From: Hymenobacter ginkgonis
Lineage (GTDB): Bacteria; Bacteroidota; Bacteroidia; Cytophagales; Hymenobacteraceae
Length of the DNA: 64,000 nucleotides
NCBI RefSeq assembly: GCF_009755225.1
Contig: NZ_WQKZ01000004.1
Coordinates: 310,001-374,000, forward strand
Reading direction: 5' to 3'
Below the pieces are notes generated by a model. That model saw only the letters and a list, made by a program, of their open reading frames with translations. It ran no database searches and was not told the DNA's origin. The position numbers and the translations under genes are program-made. Shown in pieces: positions 50,983 through 59,916 of this stretch. Each line of letters starts with the position of its first letter. Positions within the stretch are counted from its first letter, which is position 1.

Positions 50983-53900
50983 ATGTTTCGCGACGTCTTT
51001 CTGTTCGAGCTGCGTTACCGTTTTCGCCAGCCCAGCACGTATATCTACTTCGGCATTCTGTTTCTGATTGGCTTTATTTTTCTGGCCGTAGAAGAAACCT
51101 TCTTTGGGCCCAGCACGGGGGGTAAGGTGTTCAAGAACGCCCCCGACACGCTGGCCAACTTCACGCTGGGCGGCTCGATGCTGGCCATGTTCATTACGGC
51201 GGCCATTGTGGGCACTCCCATCTACCGCGATGATAAAGAAGGCATTACGGGTTTGCTCTACACCACCCCTATGCACAAGCCGGCCTACCTGGGCGGGCGC
51301 TTTGCGGCCTCTATGCTAGTTATCTGGTTCATTATGAGCGGCATCTCGCTGGGGGCGATGGCGGGCTCGGTGATGCCCTGGCTGAACCCAGCCAAGTACG
51401 GGCCTTTCCGGCTCGACGCCTACCTACTACCGCTGGTAGGGGGGGCATTTGTGAACGCGTTTTTTGCGGGGTGCATCTTCTTTGCGGCTTACCTGTTCAC
51501 GCGCTCGTCGCTGGTTATCTACTTGGGGGGCATTGTGTTGTTTCTGCTCTATGTCATTGCAGGGGTCGTTACGACTAACCTGAACAACGAGCACTTGGCC
51601 GGCTTGCTCGACCCCTTTGGGCTCGACACCCGCACCGTGGTCACGAAGTACTGGACCATTGCCGAGCGCAACACCAAAATGCTGCCCTTCGGCAGCGGCG
51701 ACATGCTCGAAAACCGCCTGCTGTGGGCGGCCGTGGGGCTGGGGCTACTGGCGCTCAGCTACGCCAGCTTCCGCATGGGCACACCGCGCAGTAGCGGCAA
51801 AGCCACCGCTCCCGAGTTGGCCACGCCACCGGCTGGCCTGGGCATTCGGCGCTCGCCGGTCGTATTTGGGGCGGGCACGGGGCTGTGGCAAATGGGGCAA
51901 CTGGCGCAGGTGCAATTTCTGAACGTGGTACGGGCGTGGTCGTTTCGGGCGCTGGTGTTTTTTGGAGTCGTGAACGTGCTGATTTCGGCTTACTTCCGCT
52001 ACACCGGCGACCGGGTACAAATGCCCGTCACCTACGAGATACTGAGCCTGATTAACAACGGCTTTGGGCTGTTTTTTCTCATCATCATCACCGTGTATTC
52101 GGGCGAGTTGGTGTGGCGCGAGCGCGAAACCAAGCTCCAGCAGGTATTTGATGCGCTACCCGTGCCCAACTGGGTGCCTTTCGTGAGCAAGCTGCTGGCG
52201 CTGGTGGGCACGCAGGTGGTGCTGTACGCAGCGCTGGTGCTGGTGGGGCTGGGCATCCAGTTGTTTAGCGGCTACCACGCCGTAGAACTGGATTTGTATG
52301 CCAAAGATTTCGCGTTGCAGCTACTCAATATCACGCAGCTCTGCGCCCTGACGATGGCCGTGCAAACCATTGTCAATAATAAGTACGTGGGCTACACGGT
52401 GATGATAATTTTCTACGTGGTGGTGTTCATTGCGCCCGACGCGCTGGGGCTGCACCACGTGCTGCTCAAGTACAACGGCACCATTCCGTACACCTACTCC
52501 GATATGAATGGCTATGGGCATTTCGTGGCCCCGCTGTTTTGGGTAAACCTGTACTATATGGCCATTGCGCTGCTGCTGGCCGTGCTTACCAACCTGCTGT
52601 GGGTGCGCGGCGCCGAAACCAGTGTGCGGCACCGCGGGCGCTTGTTTGGGCAGCGCTTTGGCACCGGGGCGCGGCTGGCGCTGGCCGGGGCGGTAGTGGC
52701 CGTGCTGGGGGTAGGCGGCTACGTGTATTACAGCACCAACGTCGAAAACCAGTATTTTGCGCCCAAGGGCCTCGAAGCCCGCTCGGCCCGCACCGAGCGC
52801 CAGTACAAGCGCTACGAAAAGCTGGCGCAGCCTAAGATTATCGCCACCCGGCTCAACGTGGATATTTACCCCACGGCCAGCCCGCGCCGCTACCAAATGC
52901 AGGGCATCCTAACGCTGCTCAACAAAGAGAGCCACCCGCTCGATACGCTGTTCGTCAACTACGACCCCAGCCGCGCGGTGCAAACTACCCTCTCGCCCGG
53001 CCGCCCCGCCAAGGTGCTGCTCGACGACCCAGTGGCCGGGGTGCGCCTCTATGGCCTGGCCCAGCCGCTGGCCCCCGGCGACTCGCTGCCGCTGGCCCTC
53101 ACGGTGCGCTACGCGGCGCGGGGCTTCACCTCGCGGCCCCAGGACCAGGGCGTGTTTAGCTGGGCTATCATCTCGCCCGAAGACCGCCTCACCGCCAACG
53201 GCACTTTCCTCGATGGCACCGGCGTGCGCCTGGGCTACCAGCCCGACGGCGAGCTGGAAGACGACGACGTGCGCCAGCGCAACGACCTGAAACCCAAAGA
53301 ACGCGTGCCCCGCCTCAACGACCCACGCGGCCTGATGACCTGCGGCTTCACCACCGATGCCGACTACACGCGCTTCGAAACTACCGTGAGCACCGACGCC
53401 GACCAGACGGCCATCGCGCCTGGCTATTTGCAGAAGCAATGGGTGCAAAACGGCCGCCGCTACTTCCACTACCGCATGGATGAGCCGATGCTCAATTTCT
53501 ACTCCATCCAGAGCGCCCGCTACGACGTGCGCCGCGACCACTGGCGCGACCCCGCCACCGGCCAGCAGGTGGCCATCGAAATCTACTACCACCCCGCCCA
53601 CGCCTACAACGTGCCGCGCATGGTCGATGCCCTCAAAAAAGGCCTCACCTACTACACCAAGGCCTTTGGGCCGTATCAGTTCCGGCAGGTTCGCATCCAA
53701 GAATTTCCGCGCTATAAGAACTTCGCCCAGAGCTTCCCCAACACCATTCCGACCTCGGAGGGCGCAGGCTTTATCGCCGACCTGCGCGACCCCGAGCGGC
53801 CCGATGGCGTGTTTTTCATCACCAACCACGAGCTGGGGCACCAGTGGTGGGGCCACCAAGTGGTGGGCGGCCAGGTACAAGGCTCGTCCATGCTCAGCGA

Positions 53901-54657
53901 GTCGCTGGCCGAGTACTCGTCGCTGATGACCTGCAAACACGAGTTCACCGGCCCGCTGATGCAGAAGCGCATGCGCGACGAACTCGACCAGTACCTGCGC
54001 GGCCGCCGCAACGAACGCAAGAAAGAGCTGCCGCTGATGCTGGTCGAAAACCAGCCCTACATCCACTACAACAAGGGCGGCATGGTATTTTTTGCGCTGC
54101 AAGACTACATCGGTGAGGAGAAGCTGAACGGGGCCATCAAGGCTTTTCTGGCTAAAACCCGCTACCAGGCCCGGCCCTACACCAACACCGCCGAGTTTGT
54201 CAGTTACCTCAAAAAAGCCACGCCCGACTCGTTGCAATACGTGGTACACGACATGTTTGAGACGATAACGCTCTTCGAAAACCAACTCGACGACGCCACC
54301 TACACCAAGCGCCCCGACGGCAAGTACGACGTGCGCCTGACCCTGCGCGCCGCCAAAATGCGCGCCGATAGCCTCGGCAACGAAACCCCCATCAAGCTGA
54401 ACGACTACGTAGATGTTGGCATTTTTGGCCCCGACCAAGCCCGAAAAACCGAGGACTACGACGCCAGCGGCAAGGCGCTTTATTTCAAAAAGATAAAGCT
54501 CACGCAGCCTAAAACTGTGCTCACCTTCGTGGTGCCCGAAAAGCCAGCCAAAGCTGGCCTCGACCCCTACCACAAGCTCATCGACCGCCATTACATGGAC
54601 AACGTGAAGGTGGTAGCGGCCGGCGAAAAAGCCGCGCCCGTAGTGGCCCAGCGCTGA
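50983..54657 (+). CDS. ABC-2 permease fused to an M1 metallopeptidase
   Basis: 1,224 residues. The N-terminal half (to about 575) is a two-block ABC-2 permease of some twelve spans (LGGSMLAMFITAAIVGTPIY.., LINNGFGLFFLIIITVYSGE..). The rest is periplasmic: an M1 aminopeptidase-like region with the zinc site NHELGHQWWGHQ (HExxH near residue 950) and, about 20 residues later, ESLAEYSS, plus a C-terminal sheet. This permease-peptidase fusion, next to its ATPase, is known in Bacteroidota and often annotated as ABC transporter permease/M1 family aminopeptidase. It may export and trim peptides; substrate unknown. A strong terminator follows. Confidence 0.9.
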   Translation: MFRDVFLFELRYRFRQPSTYIYFGILFLIGFIFLAVEETFFGPSTGGKVFKNAPDTLANFTLGGSMLAMFITAAIVGTPIYRDDKEGITGLLYTTPMHKPAYLGGRFAASMLVIWFIMSGISLGAMAGSVMPWLNPAKYGPFRLDAYLLPLVGGAFVNAFFAGCIFFAAYLFTRSSLVIYLGGIVLFLLYVIAGVVTTNLNNEHLAGLLDPFGLDTRTVVTKYWTIAERNTKMLPFGSGDMLENRLLWAAVGLGLLALSYASFRMGTPRSSGKATAPELATPPAGLGIRRSPVVFGAGTGLWQMGQLAQVQFLNVVRAWSFRALVFFGVVNVLISAYFRYTGDRVQMPVTYEILSLINNGFGLFFLIIITVYSGELVWRERETKLQQVFDALPVPNWVPFVSKLLALVGTQVVLYAALVLVGLGIQLFSGYHAVELDLYAKDFALQLLNITQLCALTMAVQTIVNNKYVGYTVMIIFYVVVFIAPDALGLHHVLLKYNGTIPYTYSDMNGYGHFVAPLFWVNLYYMAIALLLAVLTNLLWVRGAETSVRHRGRLFGQRFGTGARLALAGAVVAVLGVGGYVYYSTNVENQYFAPKGLEARSARTERQYKRYEKLAQPKIIATRLNVDIYPTASPRRYQMQGILTLLNKESHPLDTLFVNYDPSRAVQTTLSPGRPAKVLLDDPVAGVRLYGLAQPLAPGDSLPLALTVRYAARGFTSRPQDQGVFSWAIISPEDRLTANGTFLDGTGVRLGYQPDGELEDDDVRQRNDLKPKERVPRLNDPRGLMTCGFTTDADYTRFETTVSTDADQTAIAPGYLQKQWVQNGRRYFHYRMDEPMLNFYSIQSARYDVRRDHWRDPATGQQVAIEIYYHPAHAYNVPRMVDALKKGLTYYTKAFGPYQFRQVRIQEFPRYKNFAQSFPNTIPTSEGAGFIADLRDPERPDGVFFITNHELGHQWWGHQVVGGQVQGSSMLSESLAEYSSLMTCKHEFTGPLMQKRMRDELDQYLRGRRNERKKELPLMLVENQPYIHYNKGGMVFFALQDYIGEEKLNGAIKAFLAKTRYQARPYTNTAEFVSYLKKATPDSLQYVVHDMFETITLFENQLDDATYTKRPDGKYDVRLTLRAAKMRADSLGNETPIKLNDYVDVGIFGPDQARKTEDYDASGKALYFKKIKLTQPKTVLTFVVPEKPAKAGLDPYHKLIDRHYMDNVKVVAAGEKAAPVVAQR

Positions 54658-54696
54658 AGCCATTGTTGGCCAGTTGCATTATCTATGCGATGATGC

Positions 54697-54747
54697 AACG
54701 CAAAAGAGGGGGGTAGGGCTGATTGCCCTACCCCCCTCTTTTGCGTT
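54697..54747. terminator. Bidirectional terminator, 23-base perfect arms
   Basis: AACGCAAAAGAGGGGGGTAGGGC (54697-54719) and its exact complement (54725-54747) around TGATT. It contains the CCTACCCC word and A/T runs and lies between convergent genes. Confidence 0.85.
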
Positions 54748-54766
54748 GAGCCAGCTACGCTTGGCG

Positions 54767-55693
54767 CTAGTGCACCACCAGCTTTTTTGTTACCAGGCCT
54801 TCTTCGGCGAAGAGTTGGAGCGTGTAGATGCCCCCGGCCAGGCCCGTGAGGTCGAGCGGGCGAGTGGCGGCCAGCGCCGTGGGGGCAGCTTCGCGGCGCA
54901 CCACACGGCCGGTAGCGTCTACCACGGCGAGCGGCGCGGCTAGCAGCGCCGGCGACGCGGCCAGCACGTAACGCCCGCCCAGGCTAGGGTTGGGATACAC
55001 GCTAAGCGCGGCTTCGAGCGCCGCGCTACGCACGGCCGTAACCGTGCCCGTAAACGACACATCATCGACCTGAAACACCGTGCCCGCCGTGGCGCTGGTG
55101 CTGATAACGCCCGAGCTAAACACCAGGCGCACCGAATCGGGCAGCGCCCCCGAGGTGTACGTGAGCGGCACCTGCGCCAGCACGTAGGCCGTGTTCACGG
55201 TTGTGAATACCTGCTGGGCCGTGGCAATGGTTTGCAGCACGCCGCCTACCCGGCGCGTAAGCGCCACCTGCGCAAACGCCCCGTTGCTGGCCACCGCGGG
55301 CTGCGGCCCCGACAACTTGTAGTAAAACTGGAGCATGGCCGGCCGGGTAGTGAACGGGATGCCGCCTGGCACGGCTGGGTTGGGGCCCACCTTGGTGCCG
55401 ATGCCCACCGCGCCGGGCAAGGCGCCCAGCAGCGTGGTTTTGGTTTCGAGCCGGGCGGCGTAGGTGCCCCCGTGCGCGTCGGTGGTTTTGGTAAAGGAGC
55501 CGGTGGGCAAGGCCAAGCCAAGAGTAACCGCGATTACATCGTCGGTAGTGAGCCAGCCGGTGGGCGATTCTACGCCGTTGCGCGCAGCCCAGGTTTCGAA
55601 GGTGCCGTTGGCTACGGTTTGGGCGTGGGCGGGCGCCAGGGCGGCACCCAACAGGCCGAGTGCTACGGCCGAGCGGAGAAGCAGTATTTTCAT
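54767..55693 (-). CDS. Secreted T9SS C-terminal sorting protein
   Basis: 308 residues. Signal peptide MKILLLRSAVALGLLGAALAPAHAQ. Jelly-roll-like body (about 28-215, NGTFETWAARNGVESPTGWLT, TYAARLETKT, FQVDDVSFTG) of the carbohydrate-binding/PCMD kind. T9SS type A tail from LSVYPNPSLGGRY to LAGGIYTLQLFAEEGLVTKKLVVH. Surface-anchored or released. Ligand unknown. Convergent with the permease/peptidase gene. Confidence 0.85.
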   Translation of the reverse strand: MKILLLRSAVALGLLGAALAPAHAQTVANGTFETWAARNGVESPTGWLTTDDVIAVTLGLALPTGSFTKTTDAHGGTYAARLETKTTLLGALPGAVGIGTKVGPNPAVPGGIPFTTRPAMLQFYYKLSGPQPAVASNGAFAQVALTRRVGGVLQTIATAQQVFTTVNTAYVLAQVPLTYTSGALPDSVRLVFSSGVISTSATAGTVFQVDDVSFTGTVTAVRSAALEAALSVYPNPSLGGRYVLAASPALLAAPLAVVDATGRVVRREAAPTALAATRPLDLTGLAGGIYTLQLFAEEGLVTKKLVVH

Positions 55694-55763
55694 GAGAAAG
55701 AGAAAAAAGGTGAGTAACCAGTATTGGCTGTGCGGCGGGCGCGCGTCCGCGCTATGCGTAGCG

Positions 55764-56978
55764 CTAGTTCAGCGATTGTAGCCAGGGTAGGGCGTTGGCC
55801 ATCATGGGTACAATGCTGCTTTCGTGGGTGCCCCCGGTGATGGGAAAAAACTCGACATTGGTAGCCCCAGCGGCCTGAAAGCGGGCAAACGTGCTGGCCG
55901 AAGTTTGGTAAAACACACTCTCGTCGGCGGTGCCGTGGTAGAGGCGCGTTGGGCTCCGAGGCACCCAGTTGGCGAAGCTGTTGTCCTGCATTTTTTGCTT
56001 GAGCACCGGCTCGCCGCTGGGGCTACTCAGGCTGGCGTAAAAAGCGGGCGTGAAGAGGGCCGCGGGGCTGGTTGTGAGGGCGGCATCAATTTCGGCGCGC
56101 ACGTGGGTGCCGTCGAGCAGCGCGGGCAGCTTGGCCGCGTACGGCGCCTGGAAGAAGTCGGTGAGGGGCCGGTTCCAATCGTAAGTAGTATTGTACGCTT
56201 GCAGGAACAGCGCCAGAAACGCCGGCGTGGCGTAGGAAGATGCCGAAGCTACGCCACTGAGCATACCCGGCAGGTCGTAGCCCCCGGCGCCTTCGGCGGC
56301 GGCCGTTAGGGTGAGGCCCTGCAACGGGTTGGTTTCAATTTCTTGCTGGGCAGCCATCGTCACGTAGCCACCCTCGGAGTAGCCCACCAAAAACAGGTGC
56401 TGGTTGAGCGCTATTTGCTGCTGGCTGAGGTAATATTTGGCGGCCTTAATCATGTCTACCACCGCGCCGGCCGAGGTGGGCTTGTCGTAAAAAGACTGCC
56501 CTACCCCACTCGACACGCCCAGGCCCACGAAGTCGGGAATGAGGGTAACAAAACCCGTACTGGCGAACAGCTCGAAGCCCGTGAACGTAGCCGGGAAGTT
56601 AGACGGCGCATCGGCGTAGCGAAACATAGTGCCGTGCTGGGCGCTCAGCAGCGCCGGCGCCGTGGGCATATTGAGCGGGATGCCGAGCATGCCCGACACC
56701 TGAAGCAGCTGCCCCTTGTAGGTAGTCTTATACAGAAATTTATAGTACGAAACGTTGTACTTGAGCTGGGCCGTGAAAGCGCCAAAACCGGCCGCCGTAG
56801 CCAGGGCTTGCAGCTGCGCCTGCGACACGGTGGCCACCGGCGTGGCCGACACAAACAGGTCCTGGCCGGTGAGCAGCGCCGGGTCGGGAGTCGGGTTATC
56901 TTGCTTGTGGCAGCCGCTGGCCCCGTACAGTAGCAGCGCCAGCAGCAGGCCCCGCAACGGGAGGAAAAGTGCTTTCAT
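55764..56978 (-). CDS. Lipoprotein alpha/beta hydrolase (secretory lipase-like)
   Basis: 404 residues from ATG 56978; ATG 57008 adds ten. Lipoprotein signal LLALLLYGASGC (Cys then HKQDNPTPDP). Alpha/beta-hydrolase: LSAQHGTMFRY, nucleophile elbow GYSEGGYVTM, a lid-like insertion (about 215-300), late Asp near HGTADESVFY and catalytic His in GGTHESS. The layout resembles secretory lipase/cutinase-like esterases of Bacteroidota. It hydrolyses esters at the cell surface; substrate unknown. Confidence 0.8.
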   Translation of the reverse strand: MKALFLPLRGLLLALLLYGASGCHKQDNPTPDPALLTGQDLFVSATPVATVSQAQLQALATAAGFGAFTAQLKYNVSYYKFLYKTTYKGQLLQVSGMLGIPLNMPTAPALLSAQHGTMFRYADAPSNFPATFTGFELFASTGFVTLIPDFVGLGVSSGVGQSFYDKPTSAGAVVDMIKAAKYYLSQQQIALNQHLFLVGYSEGGYVTMAAQQEIETNPLQGLTLTAAAEGAGGYDLPGMLSGVASASSYATPAFLALFLQAYNTTYDWNRPLTDFFQAPYAAKLPALLDGTHVRAEIDAALTTSPAALFTPAFYASLSSPSGEPVLKQKMQDNSFANWVPRSPTRLYHGTADESVFYQTSASTFARFQAAGATNVEFFPITGGTHESSIVPMMANALPWLQSLN

Positions 56979-57162
56979 AGTTGCCAGTAAAGAAGTGTGT
57001 GAAAGCAAGATAGCAATGCGGCCGTAGACTACTACTACCCAGGTCCAACTTTACTGGCCAGCCGTTCAGCTACGCGGCAGGGGGTAGGGCCGCCGCCTGG
57101 GCGGCCGGTGCTATAAAGCCGAGTCATTACATTCGGCCTCCCGCTGGCTCCCTTTCTGCTTC

Positions 57163-58593
57163 ATGCTGCTCACGATTACGACCACCTACCAGCCGGCTAC
57201 CGACCTCGGCTACCTGCTGCACAAGAACCCCGCCCGCCTGCAAAGCCTGGAAATCACGGGCGGCCAGGCCCACGTCTTCTACCCCGAAGCCACCGCCGAG
57301 CGCTGCACCGCCGCCCTGCTGCTCGACCTCGACCCGGTGGGCCTGGTGCGCGGGCGCGGCAACGGCGAAGGCTTTGCCCTAGAGCAGTACGTGAACGACC
57401 GCCCCTACGTGGCCTCGTCGTTCCTGAGCGTGGCGCTGAGCAAAGCTTTCGGCACCGCCATGAATGGCACTTGCAAAGACCGCCCCGCGCTACCCGCCGA
57501 GGCGCTGCCGCTGGCCGTCACGGTGGCCGTGGTGTCGGCGCCCGGCCCCGACTGGCCGCGCCGCCTATTCGAGCCCCTAGGCTATGCGGTCGAGACCGAA
57601 GCCTACCCCCTCGACCCCACCCAGCCCGAGTGGGGCGACAGCCCCTACTACACGCTGCGCCTGCGCCACGACGGCCTGCGCCTGCAAGACGTGCTCACGC
57701 ACCTCTACGTGCTGCTGCCGGTGCTCGACAACGACAAGCACTACTACGTAGACCAGACCGAAGCCGAAAAGCTGCTGCACCGCGGCGGCGACTGGCTGCC
57801 CCAGCACCCCGAGCGCGGCTTCATCACGCGGCGCTACCTGCGCTACCTGGCCGGCATCGTGAATCCCACGCTGGCCCGGCTGATGGAGGGCACGGAGGAA
57901 GAATTGCCCGAGCCCGTAGCCCCCGAAACCAACGAACCCGGTGCCCTACCCCTCACCCCCGCCGCGGTGGCGGCCGAAGCCCCCGAGCCCAAGCTCTCGC
58001 TGCACGACCAGCGCCTCCAGCAGGTGGCCCACGAAATCTACCAGCTCGCCCCCAAGCGCGTGCTCGACCTGGGCTGCGGCGAGGGCAAGCTCCTGCGCCT
58101 GCTGCTGCGCCAGCCTAAAATCGAGTTCGTCCGCGGCATGGATGTGTCGCACCAGGCGCTGAGCCGGGCGGCCCAACGCCTGCACCTCGATGAGCTGTCG
58201 CCGCGCCAACGCGCCCGCATCGAGCTGATTCAGGGGTCGTTGCTGTACCGCGACGAGCGGCTGGCCGGCTTCGACGCGGCGGCGCTGGTGGAGGTAATCG
58301 AGCACCTCGACGAAAACCGCCTGGCCGCCCTCGAAGCCGTGGTATTTGCCCAGGCCCGGCCGGCGCACGTCTTCGTCACCACGCCCAATGCCGACTACAA
58401 TCAGCTTTTCGAGAAGCTCAACGCCGGCGACTTTCGCCACGACGACCACCGCTTCGAGTGGACCCGCGCCGAGTTTGCGGCCTGGGCCACCGGCGTGGCC
58501 GAGCGCCACGGGTATCAGGTTAGAATTGAGGCCATGGGCGATGAAGTGGAGGGGGTAGGCGCGCCGTCGCAAATGGCGGTGTTTAGTTTATAG
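57163..58593 (+). CDS. hen1: Hen1, 3'-terminal RNA ribose 2'-O-methyltransferase
   Basis: 476 residues. The N-terminal Hen1-specific domain (about 1-240, LLTITTTYQPATDLGYLLHKNPARLQ, and DPVGLVRGRG) is joined by a Pro/Ala/Glu linker to the methyltransferase (about 265-476). The methyltransferase has SAM motif VLDLGCGEGKLLRLLL and the metal-site E-x-x-E-H in ALVEVIEHLDENRL, with HRFEWTR later. Hen1 marks the repaired 3' end of cleaved RNA while Pnkp heals and seals it. Pnkp is encoded on the same strand, but 1.3 kb downstream, after two inserted minus-strand genes. Confidence 0.92.
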   Translation: MLLTITTTYQPATDLGYLLHKNPARLQSLEITGGQAHVFYPEATAERCTAALLLDLDPVGLVRGRGNGEGFALEQYVNDRPYVASSFLSVALSKAFGTAMNGTCKDRPALPAEALPLAVTVAVVSAPGPDWPRRLFEPLGYAVETEAYPLDPTQPEWGDSPYYTLRLRHDGLRLQDVLTHLYVLLPVLDNDKHYYVDQTEAEKLLHRGGDWLPQHPERGFITRRYLRYLAGIVNPTLARLMEGTEEELPEPVAPETNEPGALPLTPAAVAAEAPEPKLSLHDQRLQQVAHEIYQLAPKRVLDLGCGEGKLLRLLLRQPKIEFVRGMDVSHQALSRAAQRLHLDELSPRQRARIELIQGSLLYRDERLAGFDAAALVEVIEHLDENRLAALEAVVFAQARPAHVFVTTPNADYNQLFEKLNAGDFRHDDHRFEWTRAEFAAWATGVAERHGYQVRIEAMGDEVEGVGAPSQMAVFSL

Positions 58594-59160
58594 GAGTCGG
58601 CGAAAGCTAAGAGTAGAATCGCCAGCTAATTCTTGCTCAATAATCTGTTTCTGTTGTTTGCGGTCGCGCCTACGCATTTTTGACTTGGACAATGCTGGAT
58701 ACTCATTCTTGTCAGTACAAAAGCCGATTTTCTCTTCGGCTAACCATGACCCCTGTTTAATCATTAAACCGTTCAAATGACAGGTTTCATAGCCACAATC
58801 ATGTTTAGCATAGGTGCCAATATTTCGGTGACCTAGCTTTTTTACCGCCAGTATTCGCTGCTGATTCCGTTTTATCTCTTCCCAAACTTGATGACTATCG
58901 GCAGCAGTAAGAGTTTGCTGGTAAGTGATTAGGCAGAAATAAGTAACAGGGTCCTTTAACTGTAGGAACTCAAAAAACTTAGGAAACTTCTCAATAACTG
59001 CATCACGGACCTCTAGCTTCTGCGTGGGTTCGAGCTTACCATTTTCTAGTATAGAACGAAACAGACCTAGGTGATTAAAGTCAGTGAACTTCTTGTAGTT
59101 CTCCAACAGGTGCAAGTATTCGCTGTACGCAAGGGTATTGATTTGACGGCCTAGTTTCAT
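58588..59160 (-). CDS. Unknown AT-rich gene between hen1 and pnkp (1)
   Basis: 190 residues, no signal or membrane span. Mostly helical, with three to four Cys/His clusters (KHDCGYETCHLNG) that could bind zinc, and a basic Arg/Lys/Gln-rich C-terminus (SKMRRRDRKQQKQIIEQEL) fit for nucleic acid. Visibly poorer in GC than hen1 and pnkp, and its stop overlaps the hen1 stop by six bases on the other strand. No recognised family; the zinc pattern and tail suggest an RNA/DNA-binding protein, which is inference. Confidence 0.6.
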   Translation of the reverse strand: MKLGRQINTLAYSEYLHLLENYKKFTDFNHLGLFRSILENGKLEPTQKLEVRDAVIEKFPKFFEFLQLKDPVTYFCLITYQQTLTAADSHQVWEEIKRNQQRILAVKKLGHRNIGTYAKHDCGYETCHLNGLMIKQGSWLAEEKIGFCTDKNEYPALSKSKMRRRDRKQQKQIIEQELAGDSTLSFRRLL

Positions 59161-59226
59161 AGATTATCTAATTTATATAGTAGCCTCTATAGTGACGCAT
59201 CAAGTTTGAGCTTTTCAAACCCTTCT

Positions 59227-59874
59227 TCAAAAGGCTTCTGGAGGAGAATAGAGCGCATCGGTGAGGACAATTTCCAATTCAAATTCTTTAGCCGCAAATT
59301 CTTCCACATTGTCCTCCTGATTAGTAGCAGTAATTGTGAAGCAGTTTGGTTGTTCTATTGTGTAAAGGGTATAACCTTTTAAGTCAAGGAGTTCTTCTGA
59401 TTCTTTAGTATTATAATTAAAGAAGCAAAGCGGCATTGATTCTACTTCGGTAAGAGTAGAGTTAAAATTAACTTTTTGCACAAAAATACCCCGAGGGCAT
59501 TCAATCTTGAAGTTGGAAAAGTATCCTTCAAAAAAGTCATTACTCGTGCCCGGCTGATAGATAATAAGCGGCTCATCATCAAAGTAATCCCAGGCTCCTT
59601 CTGAAATCTCATCGCCCATGATGTAGTGGTAGTGAAGGGGGAAAAGGCTATTAAGTACCTCATGCCTAACAATAGGGCGGGGCTGAACAGGCTTAGTTGG
59701 CTTTGGTGGAGCAAATTTGTCGCGCAGTATGCCGATGAGTATCCCAATCAGCAAGAATGGAATAGCCACGAGCATTACCACAAAAATCAAGATACCAATT
59801 GCTACATCGGCAGGGCTAGTAGCAGTGGAACTTGCTTGTGGTATGACTTTCTTGCGAACAGTTAATCCTTCCAT
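59227..59874 (-). CDS. Unknown AT-rich membrane protein between hen1 and pnkp (2)
   Basis: 215 residues. A short basic N-terminus, then a double-length hydrophobic stretch (VAIGILIFVVMLVAIPFLLIGILIGIL), a basic Pro-rich linker (APPKPTKPVQPRPIVRHE) and a cytoplasmic or periplasmic strand-rich domain of about 145 residues (YIMGDEISEGAWDYFDDEP.., FFNYNTKESEELLDLKGYTL). No family recognised. AT-rich like its neighbour, 66 bases upstream of it on the same strand, probably one unit. Its 5' end faces pnkp with a 42-base gap. Confidence 0.6.
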   Translation of the reverse strand: MEGLTVRKKVIPQASSTATSPADVAIGILIFVVMLVAIPFLLIGILIGILRDKFAPPKPTKPVQPRPIVRHEVLNSLFPLHYHYIMGDEISEGAWDYFDDEPLIIYQPGTSNDFFEGYFSNFKIECPRGIFVQKVNFNSTLTEVESMPLCFFNYNTKESEELLDLKGYTLYTIEQPNCFTITATNQEDNVEEFAAKEFELEIVLTDALYSPPEAF

Positions 59875-59916
59875 TGCTTTCGCTGTGCCGAGTGCCTAAT
59901 TCCCGGCTTTTCTTCA

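Noticed and set aside
52909..54663. 584-residue minus-strand frame opposite the permease/peptidase gene
   Set aside because: Low-complexity Val/Ala/Gly/His sequence typical of an antisense shadow in GC-rich DNA; the plus strand has the zinc site and family motifs.
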